Shown: piece after piece, positions 8,801 through 15,428 of the stretch
How the letters are laid out: every line of letters begins with the position of its first letter
How positions within the stretch are numbered: the stretch's first letter is position 1
From: a virus
Length of the DNA stretch: 22,081 nt
Virus record (IMG/VR): IMGVR_UViG_3300035698_008409
Location: 1-22,081 of that record
Strand: one strand, 5' to 3'
Translations under genes and position numbers: made by a program
Notes under the pieces: generated by a model
What the model was told of the DNA's origin: nothing
Database searches by the model: none
The model's input: the letters and a program-made list of their open reading frames with translations, nothing else

Positions 8801-10530
8801 TCCAATCCAGCAAAGGCCAATGTCATATCATGAATTATATCATTAAATCCACGGCCAACATCAACAACAAAAACATTCTTAATTGCATTGAATGCGACTT
8901 CAATTTGTTTAGCTTGGGTGCCAAGAATTATAGCCTGGGCTTCATTAGCGGAAGCCTGTGCGTTAGCTACTGCATGAATACCTTCTTCATAGACTTCAAT
9001 ACGTTGTAGAACACTAGCAACACCTGTTAAACCCCGAAGATTAGGGAATAATCCAGCTAAGATATCGGCGGATGATCCACCCTTATTTACTGTCGCGAAT
9101 AATCGTGTGAACGCGCCGGTTAATCCTTCAGCGGCGATGGCGGCTTGTGGGGTATCATAACCCCATCCCCTAACAACTTCCCTTAATTCCTTGGATGGCT
9201 TAAGCATTGAATTAATAATATTATTAATTAATGTAAATGCTACGTTAGATTTAATACCTGCACGCGTTAATGTAATTACAGTTCCCTGTAATTCATCAAA
9301 TGACACACCCAATGTATTTGCTAACGCAGCCGATCGGCCCATACTATTAGACAGATCGGACAACCGCAATCGTCCTAATTCTACAGTCTTAAACAGCTTG
9401 GCATTTACTTGTTCGGCTTGAGTGGTTGAAAGATTAAACGCGTTGATAACAGATGAGCTCGCTGATACTGCATCATCCAACGAACTTACAGTAATCAATG
9501 ACAACTTAGCAGCCGCATTGAGAAAGTTCATGTTGTCAGCGGACTGGAGAACTTGGTTACTTAATGCTTGATATGCAGCTTCGGCAGTATTCGCAATGTC
9601 AATACCATAAGAGGTACTTATTGATCTTAGGGCAATAGACCACTCATCCAATGAATTACCAGCTTCTTGACTGATCGTTTGGATTTCGCCAATTGCTAAA
9701 GCAAACTCACGGGATTCACCAGATGCTTTACTAAGTGCATTAATTACTTGGTTTAATGCAGCATAAAGAAACTGCACTTGTAGAATACGAATTAACGATT
9801 TCCAAGACAGCAATATTTGTTGCGAATAAAGTACAGCCTTCTTTGCACCAGAATTATAACCTGTCCATGTTGCGTCAGCTGCCTTCCCTATGGCGTGCAT
9901 TTCGTCGAGAGTTCTTTTATTAAATTTGGAACCCTCAATAGCCCCTTTAGCTCTTGTACTTTGTTTTGCTTTTTCCCTGGCTATATCGTTTTCAATCGCA
10001 CGGTCGATACCTCTTTGAGCCGCAGGGCCATAAGCCCCCACAGGTGGCAATGCTTTATTCTCACCACGTTCAAAGGAACTATTGATGTATCCAGTAAGAG
10101 CTCGTGGGTTCTTAAGTGATGCAATGCGTGCAGAGGATGCAGCAACAGTACCAAGCATAGCATTTACAGCTTGCAGCTGACTGAGGTATTTTGCATACTC
10201 TGCTCTAGAATTAGCTGTTGCCGCTGAAGCTGTTTTCTGGGCATTAGTTAATCCCTTCTCAGAGACTACTACTGAATCTAGGACTTCCTTGTATCTACGC
10301 ATCTCACCAGCAGTAGCCTTGACAGTACCTTGATAATTCTTGCCAGCTTTATCAGTGGCTTTCCAAGTTAATGTTAAATCTTTTGAACCTTTATTAGCTT
10401 TGCCCGTAACACTGGTTAAATCAGTGAAACCCAGGCCCATTTTCTTGAGCATGGTAGCTACAGCAGTACCGCCTCTCATTGCTTGAGAGACATCCATCTT
10501 GATTTGAATATTTTTAGTAATGTTAGCCAT
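5863..10530 (-). CDS. Tail tape measure protein, 1555 aa
   Basis: The largest gene in the window. ATG at 10530 shares a base with the upstream stop and is preceded by a very strong AGGAGG. Residues ~300-510 carry the TP901-type tape-measure core: ALSNQVLQSADN, LSLITVSSLDDAVSASS, AFNLSTTQAEQ, LSNSMGRSAALANTLGVSFDEL, LTRAGI and LFPNLRGLTGVASVL. Hydrophobic stretches follow at about 600-640 and 668-693 (WVGGLALAAYAIYELYDF). Residues ~720-1280 are long Ala/Lys/Glu/Gln-rich helical segments. The C-terminus (NVTINVDGSGSP ... IKRLNRRG) is typical of this family. The protein sets tail length and leads DNA into the cell; by the usual ~1.5 angstrom per residue rule it would suggest a tail on the order of 230 nm. 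No lysozyme or peptidase motif was seen. Confidence 0.96.
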   Translation of the reverse strand: MANITKNIQIKMDVSQAMRGGTAVATMLKKMGLGFTDLTSVTGKANKGSKDLTLTWKATDKAGKNYQGTVKATAGEMRRYKEVLDSVVVSEKGLTNAQKTASAATANSRAEYAKYLSQLQAVNAMLGTVAASSARIASLKNPRALTGYINSSFERGENKALPPVGAYGPAAQRGIDRAIENDIAREKAKQSTRAKGAIEGSKFNKRTLDEMHAIGKAADATWTGYNSGAKKAVLYSQQILLSWKSLIRILQVQFLYAALNQVINALSKASGESREFALAIGEIQTISQEAGNSLDEWSIALRSISTSYGIDIANTAEAAYQALSNQVLQSADNMNFLNAAAKLSLITVSSLDDAVSASSSVINAFNLSTTQAEQVNAKLFKTVELGRLRLSDLSNSMGRSAALANTLGVSFDELQGTVITLTRAGIKSNVAFTLINNIINSMLKPSKELREVVRGWGYDTPQAAIAAEGLTGAFTRLFATVNKGGSSADILAGLFPNLRGLTGVASVLQRIEVYEEGIHAVANAQASANEAQAIILGTQAKQIEVAFNAIKNVFVVDVGRGFNDIIHDMTLAFAGLETKSYGLLAVIGNLVALFNTGDGAADRLSRTIFTLVSGLGKLVKVTIAYYTLTRGARVFVSLFYAAGAAARGIESLTDKTVLLTKSQKELKVAQAATWTAWVGGLALAAYAIYELYDFLTQSQDEFETAAKTSMSRYTKIIAETAAKNEARIGEMVEKVQEAYEKSIRGFRVYISDINLEIDRLLNPLEKAFESSTEDIDTSLKTLIKIVGDNIKSMGSEAKKLEASAKSLVTNLSKFRQEIQGEREQGAVDKFEEKQDIANPETKALEDQATNLIAIQKDLEQQYFAAIRGGNYQLARSFSVKLQEAKKQFGVVSTDILHAQNELLARLDAARQKVTGNYNRFGAYDLQAELGLVARVNETNAAFKVRSILFAEQLGKAKLLNEIARNTSKQIAELVGAKGKAGQDSLLNLEDPEKIREAIDLTEEYLVKEKATQSALSDLSKSTATEAEELNAKRIKLDEAEAQAKKEGSLTLQKIMAIEAARLQLESQFVHVAGEATNQTLRQKKVREDQKAIDGKIAAAEKARIALAEKAIVKQEAAAAKLKADAEAQAKALTRVQELRKEISKLELGGEKDKDPENLAKLQGDLNKELGVLGLKEQLIQDQINAQKEANALQRESLLLQLQTIQALDGALSKQQKAVLASKGLLDNKAAVAKLEDDINKNQQVFEENTKKSADAQAKKGELTTTATTTSKEILGFLANINIKADLRTGYNEIRDAILKAEFGAYDLAQYSLRGHGSKEINLGANEIANIVSNLQDAVKASDPSRFLTELTRLEKLIKDSGADYDIGSVVIDKTTGKTLDELKRDLRGDLSAIDQQQGVIDDANVVVNRAQADIATANTRIEEESRATNVILRAEKIKMDEVAKSLVSIDNTLQAGANATIRQQIDSGSIYRLANGLWFRTNPSGGAPTAINTPAGFSAGRTTGAGYTTMTGSGSGRSYSNNSNVTINVDGSGSPQVTATAIANQIKRLNRRGVN

Positions 10531-11033
10531 TAACTTGATCCTCCTGAGAAGTTCAGTAAGCCTTCGATTTGGGCCGCGAAATCTTTGTCTACTCTGTCTT
10601 CAAAAGCCCTGCCACCAATCTCTAATGATTGCCAGATTTCGGGGTCCCAGTGCTTCCAATGTTCAACAGTGATATTCCAAGTGAAAGATAATGTATGTAG
10701 CCCATACTGATTTTTCAGGGTCCGGAGAAAAGGCCCTCTATCAGCATTAGCTAAGCCAAGCGATCTACGCTTTCTAGCCCACGGCTTGTGTGTTCTAGGG
10801 TTAATTGGCAATGCAACCTTGGAATCGCTATACACCGATCGGTTGATGAAATCAACAACTGGGCGAAGTGATTGTCGGGCCTGCCCAGTATAAACAGGAA
10901 CCCTATTTATAACTGCCAATGCCCAATCAACCATGCCATTATAAAAAACACGTTTCGCCGCTTTTTCGAAATTACGGCGAAACGCGGTTGCACTAAATCC
11001 AAATTTTTCATATACAATAGTCGTTCTAGTCAT
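10530..11033 (-). CDS. HK97-gp10-like tail completion/neck protein, 167 aa
   Basis: ATG at 11033 overlaps the upstream stop (ATGA). Residues ~45-58 read VPVYTGQARQSLRP, close to the PVdTGxLRxS signature of HK97 gp10-like proteins, which form the tail-completion/tail-terminator region at the head-tail interface. An N-terminal Phe/Arg/Lys-rich helix (FEKAAKRVFYNGMVDWA) precedes it, as in that family; the rest has Trp-rich strands. The length of 167 fits. Oddly, it lies between the tail chaperones and the tape measure rather than upstream of the tube gene. It could therefore be a specialised relative used at the other end of the tail, or a rearranged neck gene. Confidence 0.65.
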   Translation of the reverse strand: MTRTTIVYEKFGFSATAFRRNFEKAAKRVFYNGMVDWALAVINRVPVYTGQARQSLRPVVDFINRSVYSDSKVALPINPRTHKPWARKRRSLGLANADRGPFLRTLKNQYGLHTLSFTWNITVEHWKHWDPEIWQSLEIGGRAFEDRVDKDFAAQIEGLLNFSGGSS

Positions 11034-11218
11034 ACTCTTACCATTGCCATCTTTTCTTGGGTTTCTTCGTAAGTTCTACCTTCTTCATAAGCAATGATGC
11101 AAGATTGCATCCAAGGCGAGTTATCGTCCCATTCTTTTTTGACATCTGGTGGAGTAATACCTAAACGCTCACAGGCTCTCCAAACAGTGTAAGCAAACGT
11201 CCTCCCTGACGGGATCAT
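11030..11218 (-). CDS. Second tail-assembly-chaperone-like frame, 62 aa
   Basis: A short open frame with ATG at 11218, 5 bases after the stop of the preceding chaperone candidate, and an ATGA overlap with the next gene. It lies in the -1 register relative to the preceding gene and is open upstream to 11266, so the two frames overlap by about 40 bases. That geometry matches the G/GT arrangement upstream of tape measures in lambda-like phages, where a -1 frameshift makes a fused protein. However, no canonical X-XXY-YYZ slippery heptamer was found in the overlap, and the Shine-Dalgarno before the ATG is weak. The product (WRACERLGITPP, then WMQSCIIAYEEGRTYEE) is helical and acidic, as expected of a chaperone C-terminal region. 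Whether it is made alone or as a fusion is open. Confidence 0.6.
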   Translation of the reverse strand: MIPSGRTFAYTVWRACERLGITPPDVKKEWDDNSPWMQSCIIAYEEGRTYEETQEKMAMVRV

Positions 11219-11223
11219 TGTCT

Positions 11224-11691
11224 TTACTGTTGGCCCTGCGACAGTATAAAAAGATCTTTCGCATCCTTAAAGGATTGCTCAGACATACCGTTAATCTCGA
11301 TTACCTCACTCATAATCTTCATTACTTCCATTTCAGTAATGCCAGATTCTTGAAGCTCTTCTTTCCAAAGACCCCAAGACAGAGGATCGTCGTAATTTAC
11401 CTTTTCCCACTCAAGACCATCAGTTGCCTTAAGGGTCTGAATTACAATCCAGTCCATACGCTTCTGGCCATGATCCTCGATTGCCTTCAAGTATTTGGGG
11501 TTATTAAGTTGGGGCTTAGGAAGTAATTCGCCTTTCATCAAGATTTTAGGCGGCTCCGGTGCAGGGCATAGAGCCTCAAATTCCTTGAAACTCATGACGG
11601 CCTTAAGACCAAGCGGGATAATCGAATCTTCTCTCGGAAGAACTAGGTACTGCACTTTAGGCGGTGTTAGTACCAAACCATTAATTTTCAT
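11224..11691 (-). CDS. Tail assembly chaperone (G-like), 155 aa
   Basis: The frame could begin at an ATG at 11751, but that would overlap the tail tube gene by 40 bases. I choose ATG 11691 because AAAGGAG lies 6 bases upstream of it and the product then starts MKINGLVLTPPKVQYLVLP, a plausible folded N-terminus. Position directly after the tube gene and two genes before the tape measure, size (155 aa), acidic character and helical C-terminal half (EVMKIMSEVIEINGMS) fit the lambda-gpG type chaperone that coats the tape measure during tail assembly and is absent from virions. The family call rests on gene order more than on motif. Confidence 0.65.
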   Translation of the reverse strand: MKINGLVLTPPKVQYLVLPREDSIIPLGLKAVMSFKEFEALCPAPEPPKILMKGELLPKPQLNNPKYLKAIEDHGQKRMDWIVIQTLKATDGLEWEKVNYDDPLSWGLWKEELQESGITEMEVMKIMSEVIEINGMSEQSFKDAKDLFILSQGQQ

Positions 11692-11697
11692 CGGCTG

Positions 11698-11704
11698 CTC
11701 CTTT
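11698..11704 (-). promoter_or_regulatory. Shine-Dalgarno fixing the chaperone start
   Basis: AAAGGAG sits 6 bases before ATG 11691. It supports the shorter 155-residue protein over the 175-residue reading that begins inside the tube gene. Confidence 0.7.
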
Positions 11705-11711
11705 AGGTTAC

Positions 11712-12194
11712 TTAGGCGGCTCGTGCAGTTGTGGGTGAGATTACTCGACACTTGCCACTACACTCGATGCTCCCATTTTGAGCATCATGATTTAGCGATT
11801 CAAAACGGAATTCGCTGAAGGTATAAACCTCAGAGTAAATTGTCCCACAATCGGGATCATTCGTAAATTCGAGGTCGCAAGCATAAGGCTCGCAAGGGTC
11901 CGTAGATACAGTGGTCTGACCACTAGTTCCACGGAGGAACTGCTCTACAGTATCCGCAGTTGGATTAACCGTAGTTCCAACGATCCATTCCCAAACGAAA
12001 GTAAAGGATACTTCGCAAGGAACTTCATCGCCTTCTCGGATCGTCGCAGTAGCCAGAAGACCTTTGTCAAGGTTGTACTCCATAGTACGAGCCACGGTAT
12101 AAGTAAGATTACCTGTACCGATCTTGACTTCAATCTCAGCGGCGGCTCCGTCGATGATCTTCAAAGTAGTATTTTTCAGATCAAGTTGTGCCAT
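11712..12194 (-). CDS. Major tail tube protein, 160 aa
   Basis: ATG at 12194, three bases after the previous stop, with GGAG upstream. The sequence has a pattern familiar from tail tube proteins of long-tailed phages: GTGNLTYTVARTMEYNLDKG (residues 26-45), REGDEVPCEVSFTFVWEWI (53-71), NPTADTVEQFLRG, DPCEPYACDLEF (99-110), a strand with FSEFRFESL, and a final GSIECSGKC. Its place between a head/tail completion gene and the chaperone/tape-measure block is the standard tube position. It would polymerise into hexameric rings forming the tail conduit. Six cysteines (60, 101, 106, 116, 145, 149) are unusual for a tube subunit and could bind metal or form bonds. No Ig-like C-terminal extension is present. 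Confidence 0.82.
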   Translation of the reverse strand: MAQLDLKNTTLKIIDGAAAEIEVKIGTGNLTYTVARTMEYNLDKGLLATATIREGDEVPCEVSFTFVWEWIVGTTVNPTADTVEQFLRGTSGQTTVSTDPCEPYACDLEFTNDPDCGTIYSEVYTFSEFRFESLNHDAQNGSIECSGKCRVISPTTARAA

Positions 12195-12197
12195 CTA

Positions 12198-12638
12198 TTA
12201 TATCTCCATTTGATATTGGCCTAAAATAGTCGCCTGTAATAAATTAGTATCTATTTCAGGCTTGCCGAAATTCACAATTTCGACTTCACTCTGTAGTGTA
12301 TAACACCCCCAGAAATCGCCGCTACCTGACGGGCCTAATTCATACGCCGAAATCGACGGGCTGAATAAATCCGCAAAATAGCCAGCGATATCTGTAATGC
12401 TGTGGATGTTTGACACTGAAGGTTCTACTTGAACAGTGACTTCAATACCGGCTGTTAAGATGTATATTGATGATGGTAACTCAAGGATTGAGGGACCGTC
12501 AACATGTAACATTGCCCAGCCAGACTCACTTTGAGTATGGAAATCATCAATGCTTAATTGGACTGTGTATGAACCTGCATTATCTATAAAATGCTTATTA
12601 AAGGATGCATTAGTCCATGTTATCCAATTAGCGTTCAT
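12198..12638 (-). CDS. Putative tail terminator/completion protein, 146 aa
   Basis: ATG at 12638 overlaps the upstream stop (ATGA). The protein starts MNANWITWTNASFNKHF and continues with alternating strands; it contains ELPSSIYILTAGIEVTVQVEP and ends with a strand-rich ILGQYQMEI. Size and position directly before the tube gene are those of the tail terminator (lambda gpU position). No signature motif is visible, so the call is by order only. It is tightly coupled to the head-closure candidate before it. Confidence 0.6.
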   Translation of the reverse strand: MNANWITWTNASFNKHFIDNAGSYTVQLSIDDFHTQSESGWAMLHVDGPSILELPSSIYILTAGIEVTVQVEPSVSNIHSITDIAGYFADLFSPSISAYELGPSGSGDFWGCYTLQSEVEIVNFGKPEIDTNLLQATILGQYQMEI

Positions 12639-13009
12639 CGTTGGGTTCTCCTAATCGAACAAAAGTAACTACTATTATAATCGGTTAAATCATGCGAATT
12701 AACGATAAATACGTCGCCGTCGATTGTGACTTTATTCTCCTGGCCCCAAACAAAGGTACTAGGTAAGTCACGATTATCAATAACAATTATTTTATCTCCA
12801 ACCTCGTATGGAACCCGAGTCAAATACTTATTTTGTATTGTCTCGGGTAGAACAACAATCCGATTAATAGAGTAATTTACTGATGTTAGAGTTTTAGCCC
12901 CTGTGTCGGGGTTTATGGCCCCAAATGTAATAGTGGTTAATACCGCTGAAACATTGCATCTATGTTTCAAATGGTATAATACTTTTCTAACAGTCCCAGG
13001 TATTCTCAT
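12635..13009 (-). CDS. Putative head-closure (stopper) protein, 124 aa
   Basis: The frame is open further upstream (ATG at 13066, 143 aa), but I choose ATG 13009. It makes an ATGA overlap with the preceding gene, has AGGA 8 bases upstream, and avoids a 61-base overlap and an odd Cys-rich extension (SRCCCSNGRNS). The product (MRIPGTVRKVLYHLKHRCNV...) is beta-rich, with strands RIVVLPE, YEVGDKIIVIDN and TIDGDVFIVNSHD, as in small beta-barrel head-closure proteins of the neck. Position between the coat protein and tail terminator supports this. The match is by size, order and strand pattern. Confidence 0.6.
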   Translation of the reverse strand: MRIPGTVRKVLYHLKHRCNVSAVLTTITFGAINPDTGAKTLTSVNYSINRIVVLPETIQNKYLTRVPYEVGDKIIVIDNRDLPSTFVWGQENKVTIDGDVFIVNSHDLTDYNSSYFCSIRRTQR

Positions 13010-13218
13010 AATGGAATTCCTGCCATTGCTGCAACAACAGCGACTAATAGACCTAAATTGAACCATGCTAATTTGGACAAAAACTCGACCTTAGTCTTGT
13101 TCACAGCAGTCGCAATTGCCAAGGGTTCTACGATCAAAGTGATACGATCCAAAGTGTCAACTACGTGTTGCAATTCGCAAGTACAAGCAATTACTTCTTC
13201 ACATTTTTCTTCTGGCAT
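13006..13218 (-). CDS. Small tail-anchored membrane protein, 70 aa
   Basis: ATG at 13218, 35 bases after the coat protein stop, with an ATGA overlap to the next gene that argues it is translated. Residues 1-45 are hydrophilic, with Glu and Cys (KCEEVIACTCEL) followed by a heptad-like stretch (LDRITLIVEPLAIATAV). Residues ~50-70 form one hydrophobic segment (LAWFNLGLLVAVVAAMAGIPL), so this looks like a C-terminally anchored membrane protein. A membrane protein inside the head/neck gene block is unexpected: the slot after the coat gene normally holds a decoration protein or head-tail adaptor. It could be a holin-like or membrane-targeting protein, or a virion protein with a hydrophobic tail. 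Function unknown. Confidence 0.65.
   Translation of the reverse strand: MPEEKCEEVIACTCELQHVVDTLDRITLIVEPLAIATAVNKTKVEFLSKLAWFNLGLLVAVVAAMAGIPL
13018..13021 (-). promoter_or_regulatory. Ribosome binding site for the head-closure start
   Basis: AGGA, 8 bases before ATG 13009. It decides between the 124-residue and 143-residue readings in favour of the shorter. Confidence 0.55.
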
Positions 13219-13227
13219 AAAAATAAC

Positions 13228-13241
13228 GGGAATCCTTTCCC
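13228..13241 (-). promoter_or_regulatory. Hairpin GGGAA-AGGA-TTCCC after the coat gene
   Basis: In the 35-base gap between the coat protein and the 70-residue gene, the minus strand reads GGGAAAGGATTCCC, a 5-bp perfect stem with loop AGGA, followed by GTTATTTTT. The loop holds the only Shine-Dalgarno-like bases before the next ATG, at a long spacing. It could work as a leaky terminator that raises coat expression relative to downstream genes, or modulate ribosome access. The short stem makes both weak inferences. Confidence 0.35.
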
Positions 13242-13253
13242 TTCTCCGACGCC

Positions 13254-14603
13254 TTAACCTAAAAGGACGCAGCCGAGATTAGAATCAAGAGTCTTAGTGC
13301 CGAACAGGGAATCTACAGTCACCTGCATACCCTGAGTCGTGCTGTTGTACTGCATGACAACACGCATGGCGGTGTTGTTATAAACAGAAACAGCAGACAT
13401 AGCACCAGCCGCTTGCGGAGGCAATGCCAACGGACGATTAACGAGAGCGATAGCACCCTTGGTGAAACCAAGGTTCATCTGGCCGTCAGGACCAAGACAA
13501 CATACGTCGTTATTCGTCAAAGCAGTGTCAAGAGGACGATCCAAGATCAGATCATACTCACCACCAGTGTTATCAGTAACACTGAGAATTACATATTCGC
13601 CGGAACGGACGGTTCCAGTTGTAGCATCACCGTCATTGAAGGCGATGATCTGACCCTCCTGCGGGGCAGCCGAAAGGCCATCAACGTTGACTTCCTTGAC
13701 ATAACCCGTAGCAAGAGAACCATTTACAGCACCGACCGGGTACTTAGTAATCGCCGCACCACTACCAACAGCACTCGCAAGGCCACGATTAATCGTAGCA
13801 GTAGTCGAGTTAGCAGTCGATCGCAGAGGCGTGTAATCGCCAGCAACCGTGATGTAAGTACCAACGCCAAGAGCCGCCGTAGCCGCAATCGTCGTCGCAC
13901 CAATAACAGCCGCTGCCGTGGTCGTAGTCGCGGTCGTAGACTGACCCGATACGCTCATCACGTTCTGATCCATGAAGTTCATGAATCCGAGCTTGCGACC
14001 AAGGTAACCCTCACGTTGAGCAAGGCCACCGTCGCCGGCTTCGTTAGCCGCAACAAAGATGTTAGTCTTGAGCATCTCAGCTTCGGAATCCGCCGAGAAA
14101 ATCATATTACGACCAACAACCGGGGCCTTGTTGTTATTCATTACAGTTCGGGCACTGACCAACGAAGCCTGAGCGTTCGTTGCAGACAGTTGACCGAGTC
14201 CACCAGCGGTGCTACCCAGGAAATCGACACTACGTGCCAACAGTGCTTGATCCACAAATCGCGACTGTGCGATCATGGCAGGCTCAAGGTACACACGTAC
14301 CAACTCCTGGAAACTCTTGCTGAGGTCTTCATCAGCAATGGTGAAGGACACGTAAACGTGCTGGTTCAGGGAAACCTGAACATTAGTTGCCGCAGCATCC
14401 TGATTCGTAATCGAATCCGTGCTGGTCTTACGTTTGGCGGTGAACTCCTGGGGCTTCCGAGTGTTCACAACATCGCCAAAACTGGCGATTTCGTTGTTGA
14501 AATCAGAATACACCAAAGGGGCCATGACCATATTCTCTTGCAGAATAGTGATCGATTCGTTCGCCCATAGTTCAGGAATAAAAGCATCTAAGTCGTTAGC
14601 CAT
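13254..14603 (-). CDS. Major capsid protein, P22 coat-like, 449 aa
   Basis: ATG at 14603 overlaps the scaffold stop, with GGAGAG upstream. The N-terminus (IPELWANESITILQENMVMAPLV) is the recognisable P22 coat-type start, followed by FGDVVNTRKPQEF, VYVSFTIADEDLSKSFQEL, a long helix (YLEPAMIAQSRFVDQAL) and MIFSADSEAEML, all in family order. Residues ~225-350 look like an inserted Ala/Thr/Gly-rich beta domain, comparable in position to the insertion domain of P22-type coats. The C-terminus has MRVVMQYNSTTQGMQVTVDSLFG. It forms the HK97-fold shell from a scaffolded procapsid without proteolysis. Codon use is richer in C/G-ending codons than neighbours (e.g. 29 of 60 bases G+C at 14041-14100), as expected of the most expressed gene. 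Confidence 0.95.
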   Translation of the reverse strand: MANDLDAFIPELWANESITILQENMVMAPLVYSDFNNEIASFGDVVNTRKPQEFTAKRKTSTDSITNQDAAATNVQVSLNQHVYVSFTIADEDLSKSFQELVRVYLEPAMIAQSRFVDQALLARSVDFLGSTAGGLGQLSATNAQASLVSARTVMNNNKAPVVGRNMIFSADSEAEMLKTNIFVAANEAGDGGLAQREGYLGRKLGFMNFMDQNVMSVSGQSTTATTTTAAAVIGATTIAATAALGVGTYITVAGDYTPLRSTANSTTATINRGLASAVGSGAAITKYPVGAVNGSLATGYVKEVNVDGLSAAPQEGQIIAFNDGDATTGTVRSGEYVILSVTDNTGGEYDLILDRPLDTALTNNDVCCLGPDGQMNLGFTKGAIALVNRPLALPPQAAGAMSAVSVYNNTAMRVVMQYNSTTQGMQVTVDSLFGTKTLDSNLGCVLLG

Positions 14604-15420
14604 TGTTCTCTCCGATAGTATTTAGTTTTAATTTACCACTTAGCCGTCTTTCGACGTAAGTCTTAGGGTCTTTGAGCGACTCAATTGACGCGGGCTGACC
14701 AGCATTGCCGGAGCCAAGACCACCAGAAACAAAGCCCTTGAACAAATTACCATATTCATCCGGGTAATTCTTCATATGACTCATAATTTCTTTTGGTGCA
14801 AGGTCCAATACTAACGCCTCTCCCTTTTCGTTAGTATATTCCATTTTGGTCTTCACGGCGAACTCACCAGTATAGTTCCCTTCGTCGTCTGCTTGTCGCT
14901 CAAGCCTGGTATTTCCTTTCAGGAGTTGCATAATCTGATTAGGATTAACAGCTTCGGCAGAAAGAGCAGCGTCCACTAATGCACGTTGAACTGTACTTTC
15001 CGAGTAACGATCTTCCCAAGATTTAGACTCCGCCTTTGCCTCTTCAAGCTGGGTTGTCAACTCTTCCTTAAGTCGAGCCTTGTCCTTAGCAGCAATTTCT
15101 TCTTTGCTTGCAAGGTTAGCTGTCAGAGTATTAACTCGCTTGCTGAGAGTCTCTTTTTCTTGCTCAGTCAAGGTGCCACTCTTCTGAAGATTTTCAACTT
15201 CAGCGGTCAACTTAGCTGTTTCGTCCTTGTGTCGCTTAAGCCTAGTTTGAACCACTCGATCCACTTCGGCTTGTGATAGTAATTTTTCTGGCGGAGTAAC
15301 AATTGGCGGTTTTACATCATCACCAGTATCGTCTCCACCGATATCGTCGCCACCTGAATCATCATCTTCGCCGTACACAGGTGTCCAAATTTCCCTCCAC
15401 AGGTCATTATTAATAGTCAT
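14596..15420 (-). CDS. Capsid scaffolding protein, 274 aa
   Basis: ATG at 15420 with GAGG upstream, ending within the start of the coat gene. The N-terminal ~35 residues are acidic and Gly-rich (DDDSGGDDIGGDD). Residues ~50-140 are a charged coiled coil (LLSQAEVDRVVQTRLKRHKD, then a repeated Lys/Glu/Leu pattern). A folded middle (VQRALVDAALSAEAVNPNQIMQLL) precedes a Gly/Ser linker and a basic C-terminus (TYVERRLSGKLKL). This arrangement, with the position immediately before the coat gene, is that of the common phage scaffold family with DUF4355-like character. The basic C-terminal helix would bind coat. The protein is expected in procapsids and lost on maturation. Confidence 0.88.
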   Translation of the reverse strand: MTINNDLWREIWTPVYGEDDDSGGDDIGGDDTGDDVKPPIVTPPEKLLSQAEVDRVVQTRLKRHKDETAKLTAEVENLQKSGTLTEQEKETLSKRVNTLTANLASKEEIAAKDKARLKEELTTQLEEAKAESKSWEDRYSESTVQRALVDAALSAEAVNPNQIMQLLKGNTRLERQADDEGNYTGEFAVKTKMEYTNEKGEALVLDLAPKEIMSHMKNYPDEYGNLFKGFVSGGLGSGNAGQPASIESLKDPKTYVERRLSGKLKLNTIGENNG

Positions 15421-15428
15421 CGTAAACC

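Noticed and set aside
9817-10163. Plus- and minus-strand frames of 60-105 residues inside the tape measure gene
   Set aside because: They are alternate-frame readings of a long helical gene with biased codons; none has a motif, ribosome site or space of its own.
11692-11751. N-terminal extension of the tail chaperone to ATG 11751 (175 aa)
   Set aside because: It lies inside the tube gene; AAAGGAG points to ATG 11691.
13010-13066. N-terminal extension of the head-closure protein to ATG 13066 (143 aa)
   Set aside because: It would overlap the 70-aa gene by 61 bases and adds an odd Cys-rich stretch; ATG 13009 has an AGGA site and an ATGA overlap.
13413-14570. 385-residue open frame on the plus strand opposite the coat gene
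   Set aside because: It is antisense to a clearly identified coat gene, Arg/Ser/Thr-rich with no motif, and arises because the coat gene avoids TTA, CTA and TCA codons. No ribosome site or neighbour supports it.
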